Of a stretch of 5,102 bases of DNA, positions 1 through 5,073 are shown one piece after another. The notes below the pieces were generated by a model, which was not told where the DNA came from, ran no database searches, and was given only the letters and a program-made list of their open reading frames with translations. Source of the stretch: Clostridia bacterium. GTDB taxonomy: Bacteria; Bacillota_A; Clostridia; UBA1212. Each line of letters begins with the position of its first letter. Position 1 is the first letter of the stretch. Where the stretch lies: positions 1-5,102 of the forward strand of contig JAFTXL010000072.1 of assembly GCA_017464985.1 (NCBI GenBank), given 5' to 3'. The position numbers were made by a program, and so were the translations under genes.

Positions 1-60
1 CCGTTTGCGTTATCTCTTTTGGAAATGATATCTGACATTATCCAAAGTAACGTGATTTAA
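1..60 (+). CDS. spoIIIAD: SpoIIIAD, C-terminal end only (partial)
   Basis: The reading frame is open from the first base of the window and ends in TAA at 58-60. It gives 19 residues, beginning PFALSLLEMISDII and ending SNVI, an amphipathic or hydrophobic tail. The identification rests mainly on position: it lies 17 bp before spoIIIAE, where spoIIIAD always sits in the conserved spoIIIAA-AH order. The tail also resembles the C-terminal membrane helix typical of SpoIIIAD. SpoIIIAD is a small multi-pass membrane protein needed for the mother-cell side of the SpoIIIA-SpoIIQ channel. Most of the protein lies upstream of the window, so nothing can be said about its integrity. Confidence 0.75.
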   Translation, partial: PFALSLLEMISDIIQSNVI

Positions 61-77
61 GAAACCTGGGGTTTTAT

Positions 78-1130
78 ATGATGTATTTAAGTGTTGTATC
101 AACTGAAAATATTGTTTCCGGTTACACCGATGAACTAAATGCTATTGAATCTCAGCTTCAGAATGTGGAAACAGCCGGCGGAGAAATAAATGCGTCGCAG
201 TTACTCAGCGATGCGCTAAACGGTGAATTTAATTTAAGTCCTCTTGGTGTGGCGGCGGCTGTGCTGAAAGAATTGATGTCATATTTAACTGATAACATGG
301 AAATTGTGCTGACATTACTTGTTATAGCGCTTGTATCATCATTTATGTTTGTTTTTTGCAGTCAGAAAAGTAGTTTAACAGAAATTGGAAACAGTGCAGC
401 AGGAATTATTACAGCAGTATTTATTGCGTCATTTTTTGTACAGACTGTCGTCTTTACGGCTGATTCGGCAGAAGGCATGGAATCAGTCATGCTGTCTGTT
501 TTACCTTTGCTTGCGGCGCTTGGGCTGAGCAAAGGAAGTACGGTTTTTGTATTATGTGCGCAATGTGTTTCTTTAGCGATTTCATATGTATTTATTCCTC
601 TTGCTGCTGTTTACGGTGCGCTCGGGTTTGCTGAACCGTTAACGGACAAGTTTCCCGTCAAAGAACTTCGTGTAAGTGTAAAAAGTTTTTTTACGTGGGG
701 ACTTGGTCTTACAATGACAATTTTTTCATGTATAACAGCTATTACAGGCGCAGTTGTGTCTCAGTTTGCGGGAGTAACAGGGAAAACTGTAAAATATGCA
801 GGAAATTTAGTTCCGTTCGTCGGTTCTTATCTTTCTGAGTCAGCTGATTTGGTGTTTTCGGGAATAAACGCGCTGAGAAGCGCTTCGGGAATAGGTGCCT
901 CGGCGGCTGTTTTTATAACAGGAATATCTCCGTTTCTAAAACTGCTGGCATATGTGACGGTTTTACGTATTGCTTCATTTTTTATAAGACCTTTTGCGGC
1001 AAGCTCTATGCGCAGTGTTGTAGATAATACTTCAGAAGCAGTAACCATGCTGATGGGAATGACCGCGCTTATGGGAGCGTTTTTTATAATAAATATAGCT
1101 GTATTTACTTCTATACGTTTCGGAGGATAA
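78..1130 (+). CDS. spoIIIAE: Stage III sporulation protein AE (SpoIIIAE), channel membrane component
   Basis: This 350-residue multi-pass membrane protein is the large integral component of the SpoIIIA-SpoIIQ channel in the mother-cell engulfing membrane, needed for late forespore gene expression. Hydrophobic segments are visible near residues 75-94, 107-125, 137-150, 155-178, 203-225, 275-297 and 322-345. The family signature lies around residues 236-262 (KTVKYAGNLVPFVGSYLSES followed by ADLVFSG), and the C-terminal half with PFLKLLAYVTVLRIASFFIRP also fits the family. A G-run (GGGG, 68-71) acts as a weak ribosome binding site. ATG at 78 and ATG at 81 are both possible starts. An in-frame stop at 48-50 with no start codon between rules out a longer form. 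The first 74 residues are polar, with no signal peptide, whereas Bacillus SpoIIIAE is about 400 residues and starts with one. The gene lies 17 bp after spoIIIAD and 14 bp before spoIIIAF, in one operon. Identification is firm; the N-terminus is unusual. Confidence 0.93.
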   Translation: MMYLSVVSTENIVSGYTDELNAIESQLQNVETAGGEINASQLLSDALNGEFNLSPLGVAAAVLKELMSYLTDNMEIVLTLLVIALVSSFMFVFCSQKSSLTEIGNSAAGIITAVFIASFFVQTVVFTADSAEGMESVMLSVLPLLAALGLSKGSTVFVLCAQCVSLAISYVFIPLAAVYGALGFAEPLTDKFPVKELRVSVKSFFTWGLGLTMTIFSCITAITGAVVSQFAGVTGKTVKYAGNLVPFVGSYLSESADLVFSGINALRSASGIGASAAVFITGISPFLKLLAYVTVLRIASFFIRPFAASSMRSVVDNTSEAVTMLMGMTALMGAFFIINIAVFTSIRFGG

Positions 1131-1144
1131 AGGAGAGTGATATT

Positions 1145-1741
1145 TTGTCTGCGTGGATTTACGGCATAGTAGCAGCCGGATTTGTTATGACTTTTGTTCT
1201 CAGAATACTGCCCGAAAATTCTGTGAAGCGCGCAGTATCTCTTGCGTTCGGAATAATTTTTCTTCTGGTAACAGCAGCGCCCATCGGAAAACTTTTTATC
1301 AATAATTCGGCAAGTTTTAATCTTTCTGAGTATTTTGAGGCTAATTTATCCGGTTTAGATGAAGAGGATTCACAGGATTATATAGATGAAGTTATAAGTA
1401 CATATTGTGCAAGTACAGAAAATGCTGTTGAGGAACAGATATATGAAAAAACCGGATATGCATGCGATGTTGTTCTTTCGGTAAACAGTGATGTTAAATC
1501 AGACAGTTTCGGAAACATCATTTCAGTATCTTGCAGAGTTGTTTCGTTAGAGAAAAAAAACAGCGATGTACCGTATGATGAAAACAGCATAATAACAAGT
1601 ATTCCGCTTATTGAGGATATCGTAATATCTATCGGCGGTAAGGAAGGAGAGAATGAACAGAACGTCACTACCGATGATATATTGGCTGTCATAAGTGAAA
1701 TGCTTGGAGTGACAGCAGAAATGTGTACATTCACAATTTAA
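1145..1741 (+). CDS. spoIIIAF: Stage III sporulation protein AF (SpoIIIAF), ring-building membrane protein
   Basis: This 198-residue protein, close to the usual length of about 200, is a component of the SpoIIIA-SpoIIQ channel. Two membrane helices lie at about residues 4-22 and 31-48, joined by a short loop (LPENSVKRA) that matches the usual SpoIIIAF layout. An acidic linker follows (about 60-85), then an alpha/beta domain (about 85-198) that in this family has the ring-building fold shared with type III secretion (YscJ/FliF-like) proteins. The C-terminal part, with residues TTDDILAVISEMLGV, resembles the last helix-strand unit of that fold. The start is TTG at 1145, chosen because AGGAG at 1131-1135 is well placed (9 bp) and the first helix begins immediately. 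The gene follows spoIIIAE by 14 bp and ends 23 bp before the preferred start of spoIIIAG. Sequence conservation in the soluble domain is low, as is normal for this family, so position and topology support the call most. Confidence 0.9.
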   Translation: MSAWIYGIVAAGFVMTFVLRILPENSVKRAVSLAFGIIFLLVTAAPIGKLFINNSASFNLSEYFEANLSGLDEEDSQDYIDEVISTYCASTENAVEEQIYEKTGYACDVVLSVNSDVKSDSFGNIISVSCRVVSLEKKNSDVPYDENSIITSIPLIEDIVISIGGKEGENEQNVTTDDILAVISEMLGVTAEMCTFTI

Positions 1742-1752
1742 AATATTTTTTT

Positions 1753-1757
1753 GGGGG
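1753..1757 (+). promoter_or_regulatory. Ribosome binding site deciding the spoIIIAG start
   Basis: A GGGGG run lies 7 bp before TTG at 1765. No comparable site precedes the upstream ATG at 1723, which lies inside spoIIIAF. This favours the TTG start and a 201-residue SpoIIIAG. Confidence 0.6.
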
Positions 1758-1764
1758 TATCGGT

Positions 1765-2370
1765 TTGTCAAAAGAGTTTGGAAAATATTGCGGATATTTA
1801 AAAAAGCATAAGACAGAATGTGTTGTTCTTGTGATAGGTATTGTGCTTATGGTCGTTTCCGGAATAATTGAAAGTAGTATTTCCGCAGAAAAAAATGAAG
1901 AAAGTGTAAGTTACAAATATACTGACAATGCTGCAGTATCAGCGGCAGAAGAAAATGTTGCTATATTAAATTATGCGGATGCTGAGGCTGAGCGGCTGGA
2001 GACATTTTTGAAAACAATAGAGGGAGTGGGCGATGCTGATGTGATTATATATGTTGATACATCATTTAAAACAGTAAACGCCACTGAGGAAAGTGTAAGT
2101 AATTCATCAATCGATGAATCTGATTCGAACGGCGGCACGCGGAGCAGCGTAACATGTGATGAATCGGTAACATACAAAGTAATCAAAGACAGCAGCGGTA
2201 ATGAAAGTGTGGTGCCTGTGTATACGGAATATCCTGAGATTATAGGTGTTGTTGTGTCTGCGGACGGAGCAGAAAGCGGTGTTACAAAAGAAAAAATACT
2301 GAACGCCGTAAAGGCGTTATACGGAGTTCCTGCTCATAAAGTTGAGGTGTTTGAGAAAGGTGAGAATTGA
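1765..2370 (+). CDS. spoIIIAG: Stage III sporulation protein AG (SpoIIIAG), channel ring protein
   Basis: SpoIIIAG forms a large oligomeric ring in the intermembrane space as part of the SpoIIIA-SpoIIQ channel. The protein is 201 residues from the TTG start. It has a short basic cytoplasmic N-terminus, one membrane helix (about 19-35), a linker, and then a split ring-building domain. The first half is about residues 68-98 (YADAEAERLETFLKTIEGVG, then DADVIIYVD) and the second about 157-196 (PEIIGVVVSADGA and a final helix-strand ending KVEVFEKG). Between them lies a polar Ser/Thr/Asp-rich insertion with a GGTR motif at 123-126. This corresponds to the insertion that builds the beta-barrel crown in Bacillus SpoIIIAG. 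An ATG at 1723 would add 14 residues and overlap spoIIIAF by 19 bp; I reject it because the GGGGG site points to TTG at 1765 and the added residues put nothing useful before the membrane helix. Confidence 0.92.
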   Translation: MSKEFGKYCGYLKKHKTECVVLVIGIVLMVVSGIIESSISAEKNEESVSYKYTDNAAVSAAEENVAILNYADAEAERLETFLKTIEGVGDADVIIYVDTSFKTVNATEESVSNSSIDESDSNGGTRSSVTCDESVTYKVIKDSSGNESVVPVYTEYPEIIGVVVSADGAESGVTKEKILNAVKALYGVPAHKVEVFEKGEN

Positions 2371-2427
2371 GTTATTTCAGGAATTATTCTGAGTATGTGA
2401 CATATATATATACAAGTCTTATTTATG

Positions 2428-2432
2428 AAAGG
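2428..2432 (+). promoter_or_regulatory. Ribosome binding site deciding the spoIIIAH start
   Basis: AAAGG at 2428-2432 lies 11 bp before GTG at 2444 and only 2 bp before GTG at 2435. Aligned to the full AAAGGAGG pattern, the spacing suits 2444. The choice changes the protein by only three residues. Confidence 0.5.
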
Positions 2433-2443
2433 TTGTGTTTTGT

Positions 2444-3049
2444 GTGAGTTTGAAAACAAAAAGAATTATAGCGTTATGTGTTTGCTGCTTATTGCTTGCA
2501 GCAGCAATTTACCAGAATGTACATAGCAGAAGCGGAAGTGACAATGAGGAAGTGGTAAACAGTGACAGCAGTGAAGCTGAGGAAGTGATTTTTGTACAGG
2601 ATTACAATAATCAGGAGGTCGGAAACGATGCTGAAAGCGAAAGTACTGCCGAGGAATTGTCTGATACAGAGGAGACAGGCGTGAAGTGTGACAATGCTCT
2701 TGATTATATTGCCGAGCTGAGAATTGAACGCGAAGTATTGAGAAGCACCGAGGCTGAGGAATGTATGACAATTATCGAAGATACAACTGCAAGCGACGGC
2801 GCAAAAGAAACTGCGCAGGAAACAGTTGATTCAATAAGTACCATGACAGAAATAGAGGATTCTTTGGAAAGCGCAATAAAAAGCAGGGGATATGAAGATG
2901 TATTTGTTGTTTATGATGATGAGGGAAGTATTGATGTAACGGTAATTGCGAAAAACATGACTGAAGACGAAGTTAATTCTATTGCAGAAATTGTACATAC
3001 CGAGTCAGGTATTTCTGAAGAGTATATGTCGGTATGCAGTGTTTATTAA
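2444..3049 (+). CDS. spoIIIAH: Stage III sporulation protein AH (SpoIIIAH), SpoIIQ-partner ring protein
   Basis: SpoIIIAH is the mother-cell protein that in Bacillus and Clostridioides pairs with forespore SpoIIQ across the intermembrane space, linking the two halves of the channel. From GTG at 2444 it is 201 residues, near the usual length of about 220. It has a basic start (MSLKTKR), one membrane helix (about 7-23), a very acidic Ser-rich linker (about 31-82), a helical stretch (about 83-133) and a C-terminal ring-building domain (about 134-201). The typical pattern of that domain is visible: an amphipathic helix, RGYEDVFVVYDDEGSIDVTV, then TEDEVNSIAEIVHTESGISE and a last strand. Three cysteines (82, 107, 198) lie outside the membrane. 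The gap after spoIIIAG is 73 bp, the longest inside this operon part. The gene is the last of the spoIIIA operon; no accBC follows, unlike in Bacillus subtilis. Confidence 0.92.
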   Translation: MSLKTKRIIALCVCCLLLAAAIYQNVHSRSGSDNEEVVNSDSSEAEEVIFVQDYNNQEVGNDAESESTAEELSDTEETGVKCDNALDYIAELRIEREVLRSTEAEECMTIIEDTTASDGAKETAQETVDSISTMTEIEDSLESAIKSRGYEDVFVVYDDEGSIDVTVIAKNMTEDEVNSIAEIVHTESGISEEYMSVCSVY

Positions 3050-3104
3050 CAGAGCAATCGCATGAAACCTTTTGCTAAGAAAAGAGTTATTTTGCTGCGG
3101 GATC

Positions 3105-3124
3105 TCGGGTTACCGGAAATTTTT
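3105..3124 (+). terminator. Weak candidate terminator after spoIIIAH
   Basis: A 4-bp stem (TCGG 3105-3108 with CCGG 3113-3116, one G-U pair, loop GTTA) is followed by AAA and five T. It is in the right place, 55 bp after the spoIIIAH stop and before the next promoter, but the stem is too short to be convincing. No better terminator is visible between 3050 and 3166, so sporulation transcripts may read into the downstream genes. Confidence 0.2.
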
Positions 3125-3139
3125 AGTGAATAATATTTT

Positions 3140-3180
3140 CTTGTAATTGCCCGGGTTTATTAAGAATTGACCTTGTAATT
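3140..3180 (+). repeat. Direct repeat CTTGTAATT x2 flanking the asp23 -35 box
   Basis: CTTGTAATT occurs at 3140-3148 and again at 3172-3180, start to start 32 bp, about three DNA turns. The first copy lies upstream of the -35 box; the second starts on its last base and runs into the spacer. The repeat itself is certain. A role as an operator is only an inference from its position. Confidence 0.4.
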
Positions 3181-3195
3181 TGGTAATGTTATAAT
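3167..3195 (+). promoter_or_regulatory. Strong housekeeping (sigma-A type) promoter for asp23
   Basis: The -35 box is TTGACC (3167-3172, 5 of 6 consensus bases), the spacer is exactly 17 bp, and the -10 box is a perfect TATAAT (3190-3195) preceded by TG at 3187-3188, an extended -10. Transcription would start near 3202, leaving a leader of about 30 bases before the ATG at 3233, with AGGGAGG at 3221-3227. This implies vegetative expression of the asp23 module, separate from the sporulation-controlled spoIIIA operon. Confidence 0.85.
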
Positions 3196-3232
3196 CTCCT
3201 TGTTTAATAATCGATTGAACAGGGAGGTTTTT

Positions 3233-3736
3233 ATGTCTGAAGCCGAAACTGAATTTGAAGAAAAGAGTGCGGAAGATGAGGATCTTCGCATAACTGATGA
3301 ATCTATCGCAATAGTTGCGGGTGTAGCGGCTACGGAGGTCAAAGATGTTGCGCGTATGAGCAGCGGATTTGCCGGCGGTATTGCGGAAGCACTCGGCAGA
3401 AGGAATCTCTCAAAGGGTGTTAAGGTTGAAACTGTCAGCGGCGAAATCGTCATTGATTTGTTTGTAGTAGTTAATTACGGAAAGCGGCTTTCTGATATTG
3501 CCTGGGAAATTCAGGAGCATGTAAAAGAAAGTGTAGAAAGACTTACCGGAGTTGTCATATCTGCCGTTAATATTCATATTCAGGGAATTGAATTTCCAGA
3601 TAAAAAAAAGACAGAAGCGCCGCGTAAAGAAAACACGCCGGCAAGGGAAGAACATACGCAGATTGTCAGGACGCGTGATATGTCTGTTTTTCAGTATTTT
3701 GATGACGGAAGCGACGAACTTTCGGATGATGAATGA
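3233..3736 (+). CDS. asp23: Asp23/Gls24 family (DUF322) envelope stress protein
   Basis: This 167-residue cytoplasmic protein belongs to the Asp23/Gls24 family. In Staphylococcus, Asp23 lies under the membrane held by AmaP and is linked to envelope stress; the Bacillus relative YqhY is encoded next to nusB. The core covers about residues 18-121: LRITDESIAIVAGVAATEVK, a glycine-rich loop (MSSGFAGGIAEALG), VKVETVSGEIVIDLFVVVNY, the helix with QEHVKESVE (94-102), and AVNIHIQGIEF. A further 46 residues form a charged tail, basic around 124-132 and acidic at the end, with an aromatic patch DMSVFQYF at 149-156. YqhY is nearer 135 residues, so the tail is extra. The start is ATG at 3233, 5 bp after AGGGAGG; a longer frame from TTG at 3200 has no ribosome site and would begin at the likely transcript start. 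The gene is first in a three-gene set with its own strong promoter. Confidence 0.92.
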   Translation: MSEAETEFEEKSAEDEDLRITDESIAIVAGVAATEVKDVARMSSGFAGGIAEALGRRNLSKGVKVETVSGEIVIDLFVVVNYGKRLSDIAWEIQEHVKESVERLTGVVISAVNIHIQGIEFPDKKKTEAPRKENTPAREEHTQIVRTRDMSVFQYFDDGSDELSDDE

Positions 3737-3763
3737 TATACTCTTTAGTGAGGTGGATTTTAA

Positions 3764-4303
3764 ATGAATTTGTTTTTTAGAATACTTGTAGCTATTTATT
3801 CGTTGATGTGTACGCTGATATTTGGCATTATTATGATTTCTCCTTTCGGAAATAAAGAGCTTATGTCGGTTATATTGGATTATCTGAATATAACGTGTTA
3901 TCAGTCGAACCGTTATGATGTCGCTATTTTTATTGTCGGACTTGTTTTCTTTATAATAAATATCGTTGTTTTGACTTCCGGATTCAAAATGAAACGGAGC
4001 ACGCGGTATATATGTGTTCAGAACGAAAACGGTATTATCCGAATTTCATCAAACTCAATTGAGAACATCGCACTTGACTTATCAAAGAGATTTCAGGGAG
4101 TAAAAGATGCAAAGGCAAAGGTGAATTTTATTGATAAGCAGGTTGAAATTTCAATAAAACTTACAGTAGCAACCGATGTGAATGTACCTTCTTTGTGCAA
4201 GAGTATCCAGGAGCGTGTAAAAGACTCTGTAGAGGCGTCTATGGAAATAAAGGTAAAAGAAATAGGTGTTAGTGTAGAAGGCGTTCACGCGGTTCAGAAT
4301 TGA
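3764..4303 (+). CDS. amaP: AmaP-like Asp23 membrane anchor with Asp23-related C-terminal domain
   Basis: This is a 179-residue membrane protein with two hydrophobic segments, about 3-26 and 52-72. The second is followed by basic KMKRSTR, which by the positive-inside rule puts both ends in the cytoplasm. The C-terminal domain (about 81-179) resembles Asp23: it has a beta-rich part (VEISIKLTVATDVNV), then a helix with QERVKDSVE at 149-157, then strands EIKVKEIGVSVEGV. The neighbouring Asp23 protein has QEHVKESVE at the same place. This two-helix plus Asp23-like layout is that of AmaP, which recruits Asp23 to the membrane in Staphylococcus. The gene starts 27 bp after asp23 with AGGTGG at 3751-3756, 7 bp before the ATG, and is surely cotranscribed. 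Binding of Asp23 here is inferred from family and adjacency. Confidence 0.87.
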   Translation: MNLFFRILVAIYSLMCTLIFGIIMISPFGNKELMSVILDYLNITCYQSNRYDVAIFIVGLVFFIINIVVLTSGFKMKRSTRYICVQNENGIIRISSNSIENIALDLSKRFQGVKDAKAKVNFIDKQVEISIKLTVATDVNVPSLCKSIQERVKDSVEASMEIKVKEIGVSVEGVHAVQN

Positions 4304-4322
4304 TGAAAGGCAGCTGTCGGTT

Positions 4323-4550
4323 ATGTTTAGAAGATTATACAAATTTTACAGAACGCATTATTACGGCGTAAATGGTGCCATTATAGGGCTCTTGGTTGGA
4401 TTGTCTTTTGTTTTTATCGGACCTTTTCAGACTATCTTTATAGCACTGTGTATATTCGCGGGTTATTGGTTGGGTAAAAAACTACAGAAGGATAAAGATT
4501 TTATCCGTAAACTTTTGGATAAAATTCTCCCTCCCGGGTCGTACCGATGA
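4323..4550 (+). CDS. DUF2273 small membrane protein
   Basis: This 75-residue protein has a basic N-terminus (MFRRLYKFYRTHYYGVNG), two close membrane helices (about 17-33 and 35-51) split by a GPF turn, and a basic C-terminal helix (GKKLQKDKDFIRKLLDKILP). Size, the double glycine-spaced helix (GAIIGLLVGL) and the place after amaP match the DUF2273 family, which also accompanies asp23 and amaP in Staphylococcus. Its biochemical function is not known to me; a role as a third membrane partner of the Asp23-AmaP assembly is inferred from gene order. The start is the only ATG available. Its ribosome site is weak: AAAGG at 4306-4310 lies 12 bp upstream. The gap after amaP is 19 bp. Confidence 0.85.
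   Translation: MFRRLYKFYRTHYYGVNGAIIGLLVGLSFVFIGPFQTIFIALCIFAGYWLGKKLQKDKDFIRKLLDKILPPGSYR
4499..4524 (+). repeat. Inverted repeat TTTTATCC / GGATAAAA inside the DUF2273 3' end
   Basis: TTTTATCC at 4499-4506 and GGATAAAA at 4517-4524 can form a perfect 8-bp stem with a 10-base loop. A second GGATAAA at 4490-4496 can instead pair with TTTATCC at 4500-4506. The copies encode lysine/aspartate-rich residues, so they may be a by-product of codon use. No function is claimed. Confidence 0.35.
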
Positions 4551-4554
4551 TGTG

Positions 4555-4583
4555 TTTACGGCAATATAATTTGGTGATATAAT
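4555..4583 (+). promoter_or_regulatory. nusB: Probable housekeeping promoter for nusB
   Basis: TTTACG (4555-4560, 4 of 6 consensus bases) lies 17 bp before a perfect TATAAT (4578-4583), which has TG at 4575-4576, an extended -10. A start near 4590 would leave a leader of about 25 bases before the ATG at 4615. It lies in the 64-bp gap after the DUF2273 gene, with no clear terminator in front, so nusB probably receives both this promoter and read-through from asp23. Confidence 0.65.
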
Positions 4584-4614
4584 ATTTTGATATGAATTTA
4601 TTGGAGGATTATAA

Positions 4615-5046
4615 ATGAGTAGGCGTGAAGCAAGAACAGCAGCAGTAAAAATTATATTTGAGTATTCCTTTTCCGGCGGTGACAGCAGTCCGTCTTCTGT
4701 TGATGCAATTATTAATGATTATATGGAGAATCTTGATGACAGCAAAGGCGGTGCGTCTGAAGAATATATATATCTTTGTGATGTGGTAAGAGGTACAATC
4801 TCACATATCAGTGAAATCGACGGTTTGATTTCCGCTTGCTCAAAGGATTGGTCTATTGAGCGTTTGTGCAGAACTGATCTTTCTATATTGCGTGTTGCAG
4901 TGTATGAGATAAAGTACCGTGATGACATACCGGATAGTGTTTCTATAAACGAAGCTGTTGAGCTTGCTAAAAAGTATTGCGAAGATGACTCGCCGAGCTT
5001 TATTAACGGTGTGCTCGGCGGTGTATATAAAATGTGTAAAATGTGA
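4615..5046 (+). CDS. nusB: Transcription antitermination factor NusB
   Basis: NusB binds the boxA RNA of rRNA leaders together with ribosomal protein S10 (NusE) and joins the Nus antitermination complex that keeps RNA polymerase moving through rRNA operons. The protein is 143 residues, a normal length. The N-terminal basic signature MSRREARTAAVKIIFEYSF is the RNA-contacting region. The C-terminal half holds the classic W-(x)4-L run (WSIERLCRTDLSILRVAVYE, residues 79-98), then IPDSVSINEAVELAKKY and FINGVLGGV, all diagnostic. Residues about 20-50 form a polar, acidic segment, the part that varies most in the family. The ATG at 4615 is 7 bp after GGAGG (4603-4607). It follows an Asp23-family gene set, as nusB follows yqhY in Bacillus, and is closed by a strong terminator stem. 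Confidence 0.96.
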   Translation: MSRREARTAAVKIIFEYSFSGGDSSPSSVDAIINDYMENLDDSKGGASEEYIYLCDVVRGTISHISEIDGLISACSKDWSIERLCRTDLSILRVAVYEIKYRDDIPDSVSINEAVELAKKYCEDDSPSFINGVLGGVYKMCKM

Positions 5047-5073
5047 TGTTTGATGGTCGTTTATAAAAAGCAT

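Noticed and set aside
1723..1764. ATG at 1723 as the spoIIIAG start
   Set aside because: It lies inside spoIIIAF with no ribosome binding site, while TTG at 1765 has GGGGG at the right spacing and leaves a normal SpoIIIAG N-terminus.
2381..2416. Possible sigma-E promoter before spoIIIAH (TATACAAG at 2409-2416)
   Set aside because: The -10-like ATACAA is present, but no -35-like element lies 13-15 bp upstream; the nearest candidate, AATTATT, is about 20 bp away.
2466..2771. Open reading frame of 101 residues on the minus strand
   Set aside because: It is fully inside spoIIIAH, with odd His/Arg/Pro/Gln-rich composition and no recognisable domain; a shadow of the opposite strand. The same holds for the other minus-strand frames in the window.
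3069..3084. Hairpin CTTTT / AAAAG just after spoIIIAH
   Set aside because: It is only five A-T-rich pairs with no following T-run; too weak for a terminator.
3200..3232. TTG at 3200 as the start of the Asp23 protein
   Set aside because: It falls at the predicted transcript start with no room for a ribosome site; ATG at 3233 follows a strong AGGGAGG.
3552..3767. Plus-strand frame of 71 residues overlapping asp23 and the start of amaP
   Set aside because: It is an out-of-frame shadow of asp23 with a Lys/Arg/Phe-rich composition, no ribosome site and no family resemblance.
3150..4538. CCCGGGT upstream of both the asp23 promoter (3150-3156) and the nusB promoter (4533-4539) as a shared control site
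   Set aside because: The distance to the -35 box differs (11 versus 16 bp), and the second copy lies in codons of the DUF2273 protein; two copies alone are not enough.
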